A DNA stretch of 64,000 bases from Styela clava (GCF_964204865.1 NC_135262.1:372001-436000), one strand, 5' to 3'. Positions 31,691 to 44,900 are shown, counted from the stretch's first letter. A program made the numbers and translations. Notes: generated from the letters alone by a model not told the origin.

Positions 31691-33414
31691 CCGTACAGTA
31701 TAGTGAAAAACATCTCTTCACCTGCGTTTATCCCCATAAACCCTAACTTTACATACAATTTGTAATACAGTAATATCACAATTTTAGTTTTAGAAGTCAT
31801 CTTAAAATTAATATTACGCAGCTGAAAACATAAAACACTGAAACAGCCAAATTTTTAACTGCGTGAACATGGTTATCAAGCTCTTTTGCTTTCATTAAAA
31901 ATATAAATAACTCACTCCCGACGGCTCGCCATGTGATTGAGCCGCGATTGACTTTCCTCTCCTCCTGAAAATTAAACTTAGAAACCATCCAAATCTAAAG
32001 TGGCCTCCATTAAGGCGTTTCTGCCAGGAACACGAGGATCTGTGATGTCGACATCGACACATGGCGGCGTAATTGCGTAATTGCGTAATCTTGAAACTTT
32101 TCCCCACCATGAAAAAGGTATTAGGTCACAGAGTTTTTGTATTACGATAATGGGCCACGAGAGAAAAAAGGTTGGGAACCCCCGTTCTAGTGCGACAACA
32201 ACCTGTTATCCGTAGTCCAGCGTTTATCAGACTTTTTGTTCGTGTGGCACCAAATTATTTCGGAAAAACTGACGGCGCCCTTACATGAAAAAAAAATGCC
32301 GCATTCGGATAATACTCAGTTTTCTGATCGTTAATGTGAAGTTTATAATTTTTGAAAAGTTTGTAAACATATAGGCCTGAAGAATAAAGACAATGTCAAC
32401 TCTTTTTTCCCATCTCTGCCTGATTTTTCTTCGAAATCCAAAAAAAAACCACTCATATTCACGTGCGTGAATACATACGTGACAATACAGGCAGACACTG
32501 CCTAACAGAAAGTGAGCGGCATAGAAAGGTGATACGAATTTATTGGTTTATATAGAAAAAAAATATTAAATTGAGATTTGCACATTATTGCACGCTTAGT
32601 TTACAGCACGCTACGAGGATCGTAACCAGGGTGAAAAGCGAGTAAAAATATTTCGATATTTCGCGGGTGAGGGACACGTGCCAACGGCAACGAAACAAAA
32701 AAAAACTGATCAAGTATCGCAGTTTTCGCCCAAAAGTACCACTGTGTCCCAGCAACATCAGCTGAATCAGAAAAAGCATTAATCTTGGCGGGGCTTACAG
32801 TCTCCAAATTACGATCCACTCACAGGAAGACATGTGAACGAATTGAACCTTTTAAATTGCAATAAATTTTTGCTATGACAGTAAATATTTTAACTTAAAA
32901 GTGGACATATAGATCGATTTGTTATTATGTTGCTTTGTTAGAATTCATTTTCTTATTCTTGGTATGAAAAATTATATTTTCTGATTACCTACTGGACCAA
33001 TCGCTTTGAATTTTTCAGTGGTCGAAAATTGTATTTTACACTAGAGGGCTATTGCGTTTATGTATTTCAAAAAATTATGTGGTCTATAAGGGATCATTTT
33101 ATGTGTGTGTGATTTAGTCTGATGTGACAGATTGAATTACCATGCTACTTAGTTTAGGCTTTCACGTGTATATATTTTTTACACTGCTCTGGTGTTTGAT
33201 TTCATACGGTATTGTTTAAGTGGGTATTTTTTCTCGGTTAGCTATGTCGAGGAATTGAGATTCGGAATCGAAATCGACAATTTAGGAATCGGATAAGAAT
33301 CGAATACTTATAAGTAATCACAGTTAGCATCTTTGCTGACAAATTGTGCGACAAGGGCCAGCGGGCCCAAACTACGGTGGATCATCACCTAGCAGTGGCA
33401 TCTGGACATCGACT
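31691..33414. other. Intergenic with SINE and hAT scraps
   Basis: About 31,915-31,975 is a SINE tail fragment (CGGCTCGCCATGTGATTG). A hAT-like end GGTTGGGAACCCCCG lies at about 32,170. The rest holds no gene that I can support. Confidence 0.4.
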
Positions 33415-33422
33415 GACTACTG

Positions 33423-33850
33423 CAGGGGTCGGCCCGCGTCGGCACTATAATCCGGCCCGTGACGCTTCACTAAATTATAGTAACAAAACATCCGTTTTGA
33501 CGAATATATATTTTAGACAGAATTATATTATAACCTAACAATTATATAATTCACAATTACTCGTTTAATGAGCATATAATTTAATTATATTTAAGCAAAT
33601 GGCAACAAAACGCAGAAAAGTTGATGCTAAATGCAAAAGGTTCAATGGCGCTGAAAATATTCAAATGGAATTTTATGAGATGCAATGAGGAAATAAAACT
33701 ATATTCTATTCGAGAGATGTATCACTGCTCGATTTTTATTATAAAAAGTACCATCCGTTCGGTTTTAAACTTTTTAAAAGTATGTGCGTCCCGCCAATGA
33801 CTTACAACCTTAATTTTGGCCCGCGAGCGACAAAAGGCTGCCGACCCCTG
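33423..33850 (+). mobile_element. 428-bp hAT element retaining the transposase N-terminus
   Basis: It starts CAGGGGTCGGCCCGCG and ends GCTGCCGACCCCTG, with flanks GACTACTG and GACTACTT (7 of 8 match). At 33,599 an ATG opens MATKRRKVDAKC, like the first residues of GTF2IRD2-type hAT transposases (family knowledge); the frame stops soon after. It is an internal-deletion derivative. Confidence 0.88.
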
Positions 33851-33859
33851 GACTACTTT

Positions 33860-34090
33860 ATATATTGTTGTTGTGTATTATGCCTAAGTTTATACTTACA
33901 AATTCTTTCATGTACGTTTTTACATCATTGCGCATCAGCCATGAACTGCTATTACACTCGGGCACACGTGTTTCGGGCCTTGTTTTCTTTTTGTCATATT
34001 TACATTCATAATACAGATATTGTTTCATTTATTACGATTATTGTTTTGCCGAGTCACCTGTGTGAAATGATGACTCATCATCAACGAACG
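33860..34090. repeat. Inverted duplicate of 10,685-10,915
   Basis: See the partner entry. On the minus strand it keeps the open frame with KKKTRPETRVPECNSSSWLM, ending at a GTAAGTATAA donor-like site. Confidence 0.6.
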
Positions 34091-34325
34091 TTAGTGAGAC
34101 TTAAAACTAAATCTTACCGGGATGTGAACGAAATGCTCATTCATAGATAATTCTAATTTGAATGAGTTAATAAAAGTTCATATATCATATGTATGTGTCT
34201 TACCGTTACCGTTAACGACTCCGGTCAACGCAAACAATAAAACGCGTTGGCATGGTCAGAAACTGTTCGAAGTAAAAAAAAGGTCGATTTGAAAATGTTA
34301 AATTATTTGCCTGAAAAAAAATATA

Positions 34326-34437
34326 GGGCCTCCTGAAGTATGCGCACAAAGATGGCGCGCAACCTGAACTCAGGTTGTGTACCAGGTTGTGGTTCAGGTT
34401 GTGCGACATCTTGGTGCTCATACTTCGGGAGCACCAA
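34326..34437. mobile_element. MITE-A, short palindromic form
   Basis: GCCTCCTGAAGTATGCGCAC to ATACTTCGGGAGCACC, with an internal doubling of the AGGTTGTG motif. A short (TA)n run follows directly. Confidence 0.82.
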
Positions 34438-36884
34438 TATATATATATATATATAAGAATGACAGCCGATAACTTCCCTTTAATGACCTTGTATCAGCGT
34501 GACATTTGTTTTTAGACATTTCGTCCTTGGCACCGTAATTCTTTTTAAAATGTGATATTTCCCTTTACCATGTATGGTGGTGGGCTGGTAAAATTGTAAA
34601 TAAGAAGAGAACGTAAAAGCATTCGTCAATGTGGCCATACCAGTACACATTGGGTTGTTACTTATGGATCTTGATCGTTATGCCGTATAATTAGCGAGTT
34701 ATTAAGTAATTAGTGATAGGACACGCGGTGTAGCTATTGAGTCACAGCGAAGGATACACGCCGCTAGATCGATAAGTCGGCGGTCTCTAATCGCTATCTC
34801 GTTTACGTCTTGCTGCGATAATTATTACATTCGCTGTTTTTCAAGAAATAAATACTGTAGCCCATGACGTCATAAAATCAATTTGCGAATTCCGTAAATA
34901 AAATTGTGAATTCAACGGTAACAATGATAATGTTTTCTTCAAACTTGGTTCAAGATAACTTCTGGGTGTCGCTGCTCGATAACCAGTCTTGTTATCTCGC
35001 GCCTCCCTTCATCGGCGTCGGCGGCATCGGCGTCAAGAGAGGCCTAAACGAAAAGAGTTAAGGGACGGCACGTGAAAGCATACTAACCTAACCCTAGGTC
35101 AGGCCTGTAAGAGAGAAAGACAGTAAACTGAAGTACCATATTACTTCTTTTTTGTATTGTATATTCACAATGTGTACTTCAGTATGGTAGTAAAAATAAA
35201 TAAATTAGTAAAATAAATTACTGATCACTGACTGACTTCCCAATATGTTCTTTCAGATCTTTAATTTTACGAAACTGGCGACATCTCTGTTTATTATAAA
35301 GGGTCATCTGTGTACATTATGACGCCACAGGACAGATCTTCAATTTTACGAAACTGGCAACATCGCTGTTAAAGTGCTTCGTTTACAGATTGACCAGCGA
35401 ATTGTAACGGACGGACGGACCATTTTTTCTTCAATTATCACGATACCCGTTCGTGTTTTTTTATTTTGAATATATGTTTGTGTGTTGAATGTGGGTAAAC
35501 TGGCGCATGTATATTAACATGTATTAAACCTTTATAAGTTTTGCCAGCTTCCCCGATTTTTCCAATCTTCTGTGTGTTCATTGTTTGTGTTTAGTGTATG
35601 ATTTTTTTTGTGGGAAAACCAAAATATACCTATGTTCGAAGCCCTGAGCATTCCACTGATTTGTCTTACTGCACTTGCTGGATAGTATTCTAAGTGAAAA
35701 ACTAAAAAAAAATAGTAGCTTAGTCATGGTTAAATGAAGGACCTGCTTGTACTTAGGGCTAGGCTCACTCGACCATGACGTTATAATGAAAAAGTGAATA
35801 CTTTAGACATTTTTTTTACTATTTGTCTCGCGCAATATTGAATTTATTTTTTGGCAACGATAGATTACCGTATCTGGAAGCATATACAGTACTTAATATT
35901 TTCATTATTGTGCATGCGTTATACAAATCGATTTTTGTAGTGTGGCTTATTCCAACTATTGAATTAATGTTTCTCTTGTCGAATTTGAATTTTTGATTTT
36001 CTGTAACTGCAATCACATAAAACGATTTTCCTGTTTTGTGGTTGCTAACTACGCTTCATCATGTCATGTTAATAAGCAATTTCTTTGTTGTATCTACGCC
36101 CACCTGACCATGATGTTACAAAGCAAAAGTGACTACCTTAGTCATTTTTTCCTATTTGACGCGCGCAATATTTAAAATGTATACTTTTAAAATTGGATGT
36201 ATTCAGCAAGTCAAGATGATATAATTTTTTTTAATTTAATAACGTTTGTTTGATTTCACCTGCTTTTCAACTCAGCAAACAAGTTGTCGCTGACACGATG
36301 ACTTACTCAAAGTGACTAGTCGCTTTGGGTCTTTGGACTTACTTTAGTCTTTCGCGGCCCCGCGTCAGTTGCGGAAATATTGTATGTTTGTTTATGTTAT
36401 ATTTTAATTATCATGTTTGTTTAATATTGTGTGTACAATATGCACGACGAAATAAATATCTGAATCCTTTCAAGCAGTAGCGTTTTCTATAAATTGTTTA
36501 AATACCTTAATTAGAGAGAGAGTGAAAGAGAGTTTATTTCGTCAAAATTAACTGTAAAACTTGAATAGCGAACATGGAGGGAGCTGACTCTGATGACCGT
36601 ATTGTCGTATCGCTCTCTTCAGTCTATACCAAATTACTTTGTGTATATTGTATATATTTATTTATCGATTCAATGCTTGTATTCTATTCTGGTTGGCGAA
36701 ATAAATATCTCTCTCTTTCTCTCTTGTAGAATAATCAGAAGGTGAAATGAACACGCCGCTTGCTTTGGCGATTTGACAGAGAAAAGAAAAAAGGTTGTGG
36801 TCTTGCCACGTGGTTATGCGCTGTAACGCCGTTCGGATATCGAAGGTTTTGTGAGTGCGTTTTAATAAGCATATTAGATAGGAT
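34438..36884. other. Repeat-derived intergenic region
   Basis: About 34,660-34,760 and 35,400-35,620 match the repeat at 14,150-14,580. The block 35,250-35,400 holds a direct repeat of GATCTTYAATTTTACGAAAC, related to 8,985-9,080. A CTCTCTTTCT tract lies near 36,705-36,725. No gene is supported. Confidence 0.45.
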
Positions 36885-37058
36885 AGATAGAGACGATTTA
36901 CATATTTATCCCGGGGAGAGGAAAGACGGCTTAACCGTGTGGCGAACCACGGCCTCTCGCCCAGTCACCGGTACCATTCCATGTCGCGTATGGGATTAGT
37001 CAGTTACTTGTTTTTGAAAGCATGGACTTGACATGCGTCGGACCACATTACCGGTACA
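36885..37058 (-). mobile_element. SINE tail half
   Basis: TTTACATATTTATCCCGGGG to GCATGGACTTGACATGCG. The tRNA-like head is missing. Confidence 0.8.
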
Positions 37059-37063
37059 GAGTG

Positions 37064-37482
37064 CAGTACGGCACACTATACAAATAGGGTGACATTGTCC
37101 CGTTTCAGAGAAACCCATTTCACAGATGATCAGACATCCCTCCTTTGGGAGACGTCTGGACATTGTTGTTCCTCAATATCGGTAATAATACAGTATATTG
37201 AAGTTGTGAAAATACTACAAAAAACAGCAATCTAGTAACGTCATCATTGAATTCCTCGGGGGGGGGGGGGGAAATAATCCGATTAACCCAAGAAATTTTT
37301 TTTTTCATTTTACCTCAGCATTCAAGAGCAAGAAGCAAAAAAACAGCAATTTTGGTCATGTGACGGCCGTGATTAAATTAGATTATTATTGAGACAAGCA
37401 TGGCGCGATATGAAGCATCTGACGTGGTCCCAGACGCCCCTCGTTTGTGAAAATTTTTGAAATTTGGATAGTGTGCTGTACT
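37064..37482. mobile_element. MITE-H, long form
   Basis: CAGTACGGCACACTATAC to GGATAGTGTGCTGTACTG, flanked by GAGTG on both sides (5 bp). The interior includes GACGTCTGGACATTGTTG and a 13-base G run near 37,259. Confidence 0.85.
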
Positions 37483-38440
37483 GGAGTGTGGTTGGATACA
37501 GTCAGTGGGCCTGTCAAAATCTCGTTTGTATGTTGTCCCCCCCTGGTATAAGTAGTCTATATTTTGATTTTCCCGCAAAAAAGTTGATATGTCTGAGGAA
37601 GTCTGACGAAACGGTACAGAAAGATATTTGTGTTAGTGTGCAGTAGGTAGGGATGTCCAAAAAAGAATAATTTTTTGATTCGAACCGAATATTATTGCGC
37701 AATCCTAAATTTATCTCTACTGTACCAAAATTAAATGGAGTATGGGAATCACATGCCTCCTTAAAAACTGCGTGTTGAAAATTGCAGATACTCTCAATAC
37801 CTTATTTACTCAATTCTAATAGATTCAGTTTTAATAGGTCATGTGTAGCCTGTATATACTATTTTAATCCTATTATCATTAATTAGTCTTAACTTATTGA
37901 GGTTCTTTTATGTAATTTTAAGCAAAATGATAAATAACCATTAATATAAATAAAAGTGTTGCCCAAAAATTTCAAAATTGTAGCTAGCTTGATGATGACA
38001 TTATTATTTGATGAACTTATTGTTACTGTACACAGCCATCAAAATGCAAGAGTGCAATTATTTGCCTTGTTGATAGATGGTAAATACATCTACATCCACA
38101 ATCATGCTTCAGCTGCGGGCCAGCAGTACCATGTTGCTATGATTACTGACTTGACATATGCAAATTGATTCTGTTTATAGAATTATCGTTTTCTGTGGAT
38201 ACAAAATTGCCTTTTCCTCCTGTGTACTTTCTTAAAACAAATATTGCCGATGATAACTTTTCAGTTATGACCATGCATGATATAGCTATTCACATGACAT
38301 CGGCATTAGCAGAGACACCTTTTTATCGCAAAATGAAGGCAAGAGAAATATCGGGAAACTTTAGGTGCCGTCGCTTGCACGATAAAAAAACGCTGTCGTC
38401 GCTTGCACGATAAAAAACGCTGTGCAAAACAAAGGGTGCG
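37483..38440. other. AT-rich region upstream of Csp copy 5
   Basis: A direct repeat CGTCGCTTGCACGATAAAAA occurs twice near 38,370-38,417. Part of this stretch may be promoter and 5' intron of the Csp gene. No other gene is supported. Confidence 0.4.
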
Positions 38441-38486
38441 CCCTGTAAGGTACTACAGTACTAAGTAGTTGTCATAAACACTCTGC

Positions 38487-38538
38487 CTTGTGTTTTCAGA
38501 TCTGTTTTCTTCCGATATATTTATACTTAACTATCAAG
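38487..38538 (+). other. 3' splice site and leader of Csp copy 5
   Basis: TTGTGTTTTCAG (AG at 38,498-38,499) is followed by a 39-nt leader ending ACTATCAAG and the ATG. The homology with copy 6 also covers the 50 bp upstream (GTACTACAGTACTAAGTAG). Confidence 0.62.
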
Positions 38539-38745
38539 ATGGCCGAAACTGGAAAAGTGAAGTGGTTCAACGTGACTAAAGGATTCGGATTTATCGAGAG
38601 AGAGAATGGTGATGATGTATTTGTGCATCACTCAGCAATAGCAGGTTCTGGATACACGACACTCAGTGAAGGCGATTCAGTGTGCTTCGACGTAGCACCA
38701 AGCCCTAAAGGACCACAGGCTAAAAATGTGAAATATCAATCTTGA
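38539..38745 (+). CDS. CspA-type cold-shock protein (copy 5)
   Basis: A 68-residue cold-shock domain: KVKWF at residues 6-10, RNP1 KGFGFI at 14-19, RNP2 VFVHH at 27-31, ending NVKYQS. The start is the MAETG methionine in AAGATGG, a good animal initiation context; an earlier in-frame ATG at 38,488 lies before the leader splice site. Its flanks, 5' leader and about 450 bp of 3' sequence are nearly the same as those of copy 6 at 51.3 kb, a segmental duplication. Expected to act as an RNA/ssDNA chaperone. ATAAATAAATAAA at about 39,020 could supply poly(A) signals. Likely functional. Confidence 0.88.
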   Translation: MAETGKVKWFNVTKGFGFIERENGDDVFVHHSAIAGSGYTTLSEGDSVCFDVAPSPKGPQAKNVKYQS

Positions 38746-38989
38746 AGAGTAAAATCAGTGGATTGGAAAAAACATTGTGGGAACAGAACATTTTTTTTAT
38801 TTTTGCTCTTTCCCGTATTGTAGGGTTCGAGAGTTTAGTTCGTCTTAGATTTAATTTTCAAGCTTTGAAAAATTCTTAACTCATTTTAACATGTAGAATT
38901 AAAACATCGTGGTTTAGAAATGAGTTTTTTTTTACAACTTGGTTGTCCCTTTCAAAACTGTTCATGTAACTGCAATTTTTAATAGTCTG

Positions 38990-39215
38990 TACAGCGTGTT
39001 GTTGATTGGCTATTGCTACGGAAATAAATAAATAAAAGAGAAAACTTCATTATCAATTTACAGATACAACTGTCCTGTTTGCTTTATTATTAGCTCATAT
39101 TCGTTTAACCACCACATAATAAACATATGCACGTCATATCAATGTGTTTTTATTAGGAATGGTTAAGTTTGTGTAGGGGCGAGGGAGAGGGGTTAGTAGC
39201 ATAAAAATCTTATGG
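38990..39215 (+). repeat. Csp family 3' flank
   Basis: GTCTGTACAGCGTGTTG, GATTGGCTATTGC, TTCGTTTAACCACCAC and CACGTCATATCAATGTG also occur at 51,700-51,880 and, inverted, at 60,140-60,310 and 7,670-7,830. Confidence 0.85.
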
Positions 39216-39290
39216 GGATGGCGAAATGCGGTCGATTTGTAGCTTGCAAAGGATGGTCTCGTAATACCGCTGTACTGTCCATATAAGTTT

Positions 39291-39790
39291 GATAAGATTC
39301 ACATATTTATCCCGGAGCAGAGGAAAGACAATAAGACAGCTTAAGCATATGGCAATTCACGACCTCCCGTCTGGTTACCAGTTTATGTCGAGTATGGGGT
39401 TGGTTAGCTTGGCGGTGTGGCGCATCGTGCTAAGCGTTAGGAATACAGCCACCGCATCTCTGATTACCCTTCCTGGGATCGCAGGTTCGAATCCCATGCG
39501 GAGATGATCATGTGCGAGAGGATTGCTGGACTCCTCGCCGCCGTAAGGTGGTTCACGTAACCGCTGGTCGGTTACGGCTTCCTCCACCATAAAGTCCATG
39601 CTTCCGAAAACAAATATCTGGCTAACTAATCCCATACCCGATTTGGACTGATAACCGGACGAGAGACCGTGGTTCGCCATATGATTAAGCCGTCTTATGG
39701 CTTTCCTCTCCCCCGGGATAAATATGTAAATCCTATCCTAGCCAGTTATTAGTTCCTGATGCACGGACTTGATGGTAGACTGGTTGAGGT
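39291..39790 (-). mobile_element. SINE (minus) interrupted by another SINE
   Basis: The tail part is 39,291-39,403 and the continuation CAGTTATTAGTTCCTGATGC is at 39,742-39,790. Together they restore the order seen at 27,353-27,500. TAGC is repeated at the junctions. Confidence 0.8.
39409..39740 (+). mobile_element. Full-length SINE nested in an older SINE
   Basis: GGCGGTGTGGCGCATCGTGC, B box GGTTCGAATCCC, to GGGATAAATATGTAAATCC. It is the most tRNA-like head in the window, so this is the youngest-looking copy. Confidence 0.9.
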
Positions 39791-39924
39791 AATTCGAAAT
39801 GCGGTGAATTATCTGTGAAAAAACAAATCTGATCGTAATCGTCGACGCAATAAGTCAAAGCCAACATGAAAGAATATCAATCAGCACCGACAAAAGGAAG
39901 GCCTAGCTATAACCGTCGAGGATG

Positions 39925-40640
39925 TTTTTTCACTGGGTCTTACTACTTACTGAATACAGCGCGAAACACCGCAAAGAGCGCGAAACAGCGCAAAAGAGAG
40001 GAAAACAGCGCGAAACAGAAGGAAACCAGCGCAAAACAGAGGGAAACAGCGCGAAACAGGAGACGCAGTCATTACCACCTCCTGCCAGGAAAGAACCACG
40101 GCGCCTCTCGCCTTGGTTTTATGGCGCTATTTCCGGCATATTTACAAGGTTATGTACCGGATTATAGGTCATCATGCGAAATTTTATCTATCTTTTTGGT
40201 GCTCCAGAAGTATGTGCAGCAATATGTCGCACAACCTGAATCCGCTACACACACACACATACTATTTTCAGGTTGTGCGCCATCTTGGTGCACATACTTC
40301 TGGAGGTCCCTTTTTACCTAACCCTAACCCTAAAGCCAACCATATCCATATGGAAAATGTTCTAAATTATGGTACCCAAAATGTGTCACCAGCAGGGGCA
40401 GACCTGCCATTACAGCATTACTGGCTACATACGTTGGTTTGTGTTTTTAATTTGCTGCCGTGGTACTCCAACTCAAAACAAGGTGCCCCGAACTCATTGC
40501 AAAAATTTTTTCTGCTTCACACTGTTTTGCGCTCTTTCCACACTGTTTTGCGCTGTTTCCCTCTGTTTTGCGCTGTTTTGCGCTCTTTGCGGTGTTTCGC
40601 GCTGTATTCAGTAAGTAGTAAGACCGTGTCAATATATCTA
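39925..40640. mobile_element. Small foldback element with GCGAAACAG minisatellite arms
   Basis: The left arm from GGTCTTACTACTTACTG contains many GCGAAACAGCGCAAAACAG units. The right arm ends CAGTAAGTAGTAAGACC and has the inverse units (TTTTGCGCTGTTTCCC). The centre holds a MITE-A. The open frames crossing it merely follow the repeats. Confidence 0.82.
40196..40311. mobile_element. MITE-A, short form, nested in the foldback element
   Basis: GGTGCTCCAGAAGTATGTGC to CACATACTTCTGGAGGTCC, with a (CA)n run in the loop. Confidence 0.82.
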
Positions 40641-41936
40641 TAAAGAAATTGTGTAGTTAAACAAAATTAATACCTGCGTATGGGATAATTGTGTCGGAAA
40701 TTAGTTTATCGATGTCGACGGACTGAATGACACTCGTACTTGGCGACTAACAGTCAGAATTTATACCCGTGCCAAAAGTCCATGTGCCGTTAGGACACCA
40801 ATTCCACTGTATGATTCGAAACTGAGCGCCTAGTTGCCTTTTGTTATGTGCTGTGTTGATATATTTATTCATAATTACTATGTAATATTAAAAATTTGAC
40901 AGCGAAAATAGCCAAATTAGTTGAGCTAGTTTGGCTGATAAATAGCTAAAAACATGTGAATCCTATTTTCTCGCGGGGATGGGGAGATGTATGGCTCATA
41001 GTTCACGATCTCTCCAGACAAAAAATAAATTAAAAAGTAGTATTCCAACTTAGCTTTTAAAACATTCTGGGCCATATCGAAGAGGTAAATATATCGGCCT
41101 TAATCTAACCGATACCGAAAAAATGGCCGATACATCTCTACTCTGTGCAAGCGTCACGACGAATAAATAATTGTATACCTGTACAACGAGGCTGCGATAT
41201 GTATCATTTGCGCCGTACTGTACCTACTACGCCCGAACAAAATTATTTTAAATCCAGTGAGGTAAATACGTACCTGGCATATTGATATATTTCTGTACAT
41301 GTATTTGCGTTTTTTTAATTTTCTTAGCAGGTTTTGTGAATATTTATTTTGGCTTAGATTGTAGACTACAGTTGTACCGGTAACAGTATTGGGGTATCGT
41401 GTATTGTTGGGTTCTTGTCATAAACAGACATAGGGCCCAGTACTTTAGTATAGTTTCGTTGGTAAGCAGTTGCGCAGTGGTACCGTCGAACAGATACTCC
41501 TAATACAGAATAAAAAACTTCAAAATGTTTTAACAAAAATGATTTATTTTCAGATATTTAGATCTACCACTGCACAAAAGATTCCCTTTGGTTATATTTT
41601 GTGTATAAGCAGAACTGAGATTTTCACTGCTGCACTGTGTTCCGGTGTATGTTTCTTGTCATCGGCTAATGCACAAGTTCCTGAAGTTGGATCAAAAAAA
41701 TAGGCAAGAAGCGAATAGATAGCAGAAGGTTGGCTGGATATTTTGATATACACCAATGTAAAATCATATTGCATGTTATTGGTATGCTGTATGTACAGAT
41801 GTACGATATTTATGGTATCAATGATTCTGACTCGTGCTACATAAAATGAAACTAGAATATTGTAGTACCATGCCCATGAATTTCACCAAATGCTAGAATG
41901 AGTATATTGATAACTATAAATTGCCAATAACTTATC
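40641..41936. other. Intergenic flank of the hAT element
   Basis: AT-rich and apparently single-copy within the window. No convincing gene; isolated frames around 41,470-41,700 were not recognised. Confidence 0.35.
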
Positions 41937-41944
41937 ATGAATGC

Positions 41945-44900
41945 CAGTGGCGGCGCGTCAATAGGGCCAACCGGGGCAATGCCCCGGTTGTTTTTTCGGT
42001 ATAATAAAAAATATTCGAAAAATACCTCAATATCGGTTGCACAGACTGTCTACACTAGCCATATTCTCCCGACATGGTTCATTTTTCGCTCGCAAAGCCT
42101 TCGCCGAACGTCGACGGGGCGACGCCGATTTTGCCCCGGTTGCTCATTGTATATCGTATTCTCTCTTTTATCTTCCACTCGCCGCGTTTGTTTTCTGTTT
42201 CTTTTACTAAATCATCGGGGCTAGCCCCGAAATTATGACGACACAATGCCGACGTTTCTTACAACAACGTGTTGACATATTCACGCATTCCTTCTCGTTC
42301 GTTGGTTGCTTGAAGAGTTGATAGTTTCCTCGCCTTCGTTTTTGTCGCTTGTTTCGCTATTTGAATCAGTTAGAGACCTTTAGTGGATTTGCTTTCGATT
42401 TTCCACATTCCTTTTGAGCTCCTCACTTCTTTCCGGCTTCGCATTTCTTAGCCTTAGACCTCATAATGAATAAGGTTGATGCACTACTTCGCACCCCGTT
42501 TTCGCAGCTGCCGCTGGAACAAAAATTAGAGGTACAACGTCTTGGGCCTTATCAACCAAAAAATTGTTCACTGGAACTGGAACAATCCCATGACGGAGGA
42601 AAGCGTCGGCGTACATTCTGCGCAGAAACTTGGTATAAAAAACACGAATGGTTGTGTTACAGCGATGACAAAAATGCACTTTTTTGTTTTTATTGCCTAC
42701 TTTTTGCTACCGCCCGTGACTCACGTTGGTGTAATTTTGGTTTTAGAGATCTCAAACAGCTTTCCGAGCGTGCCAGGGATCATCAATCTTCTATGGAGCA
42801 TCTGGACAATGCAGTAAAATACCGAACATTCGGAAATGTTAATATTGCAGCACAGTTGGATGAAGGACGCGCGGTTTCTATTCGTCGGCACAACCAAAAC
42901 GTCGAGAAAAACCGCCATGTTCTTGATAGATGTTTTGAAGTTCATTGGTTGTCAAGAGCTGTCCCTCCGTGGGCACGATGAACGGGCTGGCTCTTCTAAT
43001 AGAGGGGTATTTTTGGATATGGTGGAATACACCGCATCCCTAGATACAGTAATGAGAGATCATCTTGATGCCGCAACTGTTTCGAAAGGGACATCTAAGG
43101 ATATCCAAAATGATTTGCTCGACTCAATGTATAAAATTTATTTACAACATTTGGTTCTGGAAATTGAGAATTGCCAGTTCCTTTCGATTCAGTCTGACGA
43201 GACAACTGACATCACGTGCGTTTCCCAACTGGCTGTGATTTTTCGGTTTGTGAAAGATGGTAAACCTACCGAGAGATTTCACAGCTTTGTGCCATTCGTT
43301 GATCGCACGGCTTGCGGGATATCGGCTGTACTGAAAGAAGTGTTACAGCCTTACAACGCGAAGTCAAAATTGATAGCTCAAACTTATGACGGCGCGGCAG
43401 TCATGAGTGGGTCTAAACATGGTGTTCAAGTTTATATAAAAGAAGATTTTCCTCATGCGCATTTTTTACATTGTTATGCACACCAATTTAACCTCGTTAT
43501 TAAAAATATGTGCCTTGATACCCCTCTCGTCCGTATATTTTTTGCAAATGTTTCGGGGTTTTCTTCATTTTTTTCCGTTTCGCCGAAGCGCTCTGACCTC
43601 TTTTGCCAGATATGTAGCCGCCGTCTCCCAGCTTGTGCACCAACACGTTGGAACTTCCAATCACGCGTGGTGCAGGGCGTGTCCGAAATTAGGTCTGAGC
43701 GCATTGAGTGTTTCAATGGCATTCAGAGCTCTCCGGTTTGGGACGAACGCTCTGTGAGGGAGGCGGCAGGTCTAAAGCGTCTGCTAGAAGATGGTGAGTT
43801 TTCATTTTTTCTCGCTTTTTTCTCCACAATATTCTATCACGTGGATGTATTATACGGCGCATTGCAGTCAAGGCTAATGGATGGAGCGTCTATGCAGTCG
43901 TGTATTTCAGACTTCTGCGATGCTGTATCTCGTATCCGGGAAACAATAAAATACGACGACACATGGAGTGCTTCTTTACGCCGCGGGCAAACAACGCAGC
44001 GTTTGATTTTGTCTGCAAAGGAATGCTGTGACATTCTGGTGAATCAAATAGGCGATCGTCTGCGCACTGAACACCTTGCCGCGTTCTCTTTGATAAACCC
44101 CAAAATTTTTTCAAAATTTGCACGTCAATTTCCCATCCATTTGTTGGCTACTGTCTCCAAATTTTACCCCATGATAAACGTGGGTAAATTGGAAAATGAA
44201 TTGCGATGTATATACATTATACACCAATCAAACTTTTTTGAACATCACATCAACTTGCGCACTCTATGGATTCCTCATAGATAACACTCTAGTAACTACT
44301 TTTGCGGCGTCTGCAAAATTTCTGGACATCATTTTGACGACGCCTATTTCTTCCGCCGACGCAGAGCGAACATTCAGCACGGTGAAGCGTATTAAAACGT
44401 ATCTCAGAAAAACAATGAAGCAAGATAGATTAAATTCCTTGGCTGTTTTATCCATTCCCCAAGACGTTATTTCTGGAATGCATGACTTTAATCAGCGAGT
44501 TATTGAGCATTTTGCTTCCAAGAAACCGCGGCGTGTTGCATATATGTTCAAGCAGTAGAAGTCTAGCAGCATATATATCTATGAGTGAGCGACGCATGTC
44601 CTTATCTTTGCATTAACTTTCCTTTCTTCATAGTAACGTTTTAAACCTTATTTTAGGTTTTGTCTGCTTTCCCGAAGTTTCTGTTAATATGTCATTGTAT
44701 TTATCTGGGTAAATATTGCCTTTCCTTTTGAAAGAGGTTTCAAAATAAACTATGTCTATATTTATTAATCCCTTGACTTGAACCGGTTTTAAAGACACTT
44801 TCTTATCGTTAAAAATTGTCGCTTTTGCCGATTGGTTGTTACCGATGGAATGGTTTTTATACTCATAAAATGATGGGAGAACTTACAGCGCTCATCCTGT

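Noticed and set aside
39866..40640. Open frames on both strands rich in Lys/Arg or Cys/Leu
   Set aside because: They arise from the GCGAAACAG repeats in the inverted arms of a foldback element.
42466..44558. Domesticated host ZMYM1-like gene
   Set aside because: It lies within exact TIRs and an 8-bp target duplication and is frameshifted, so it is a transposon gene.
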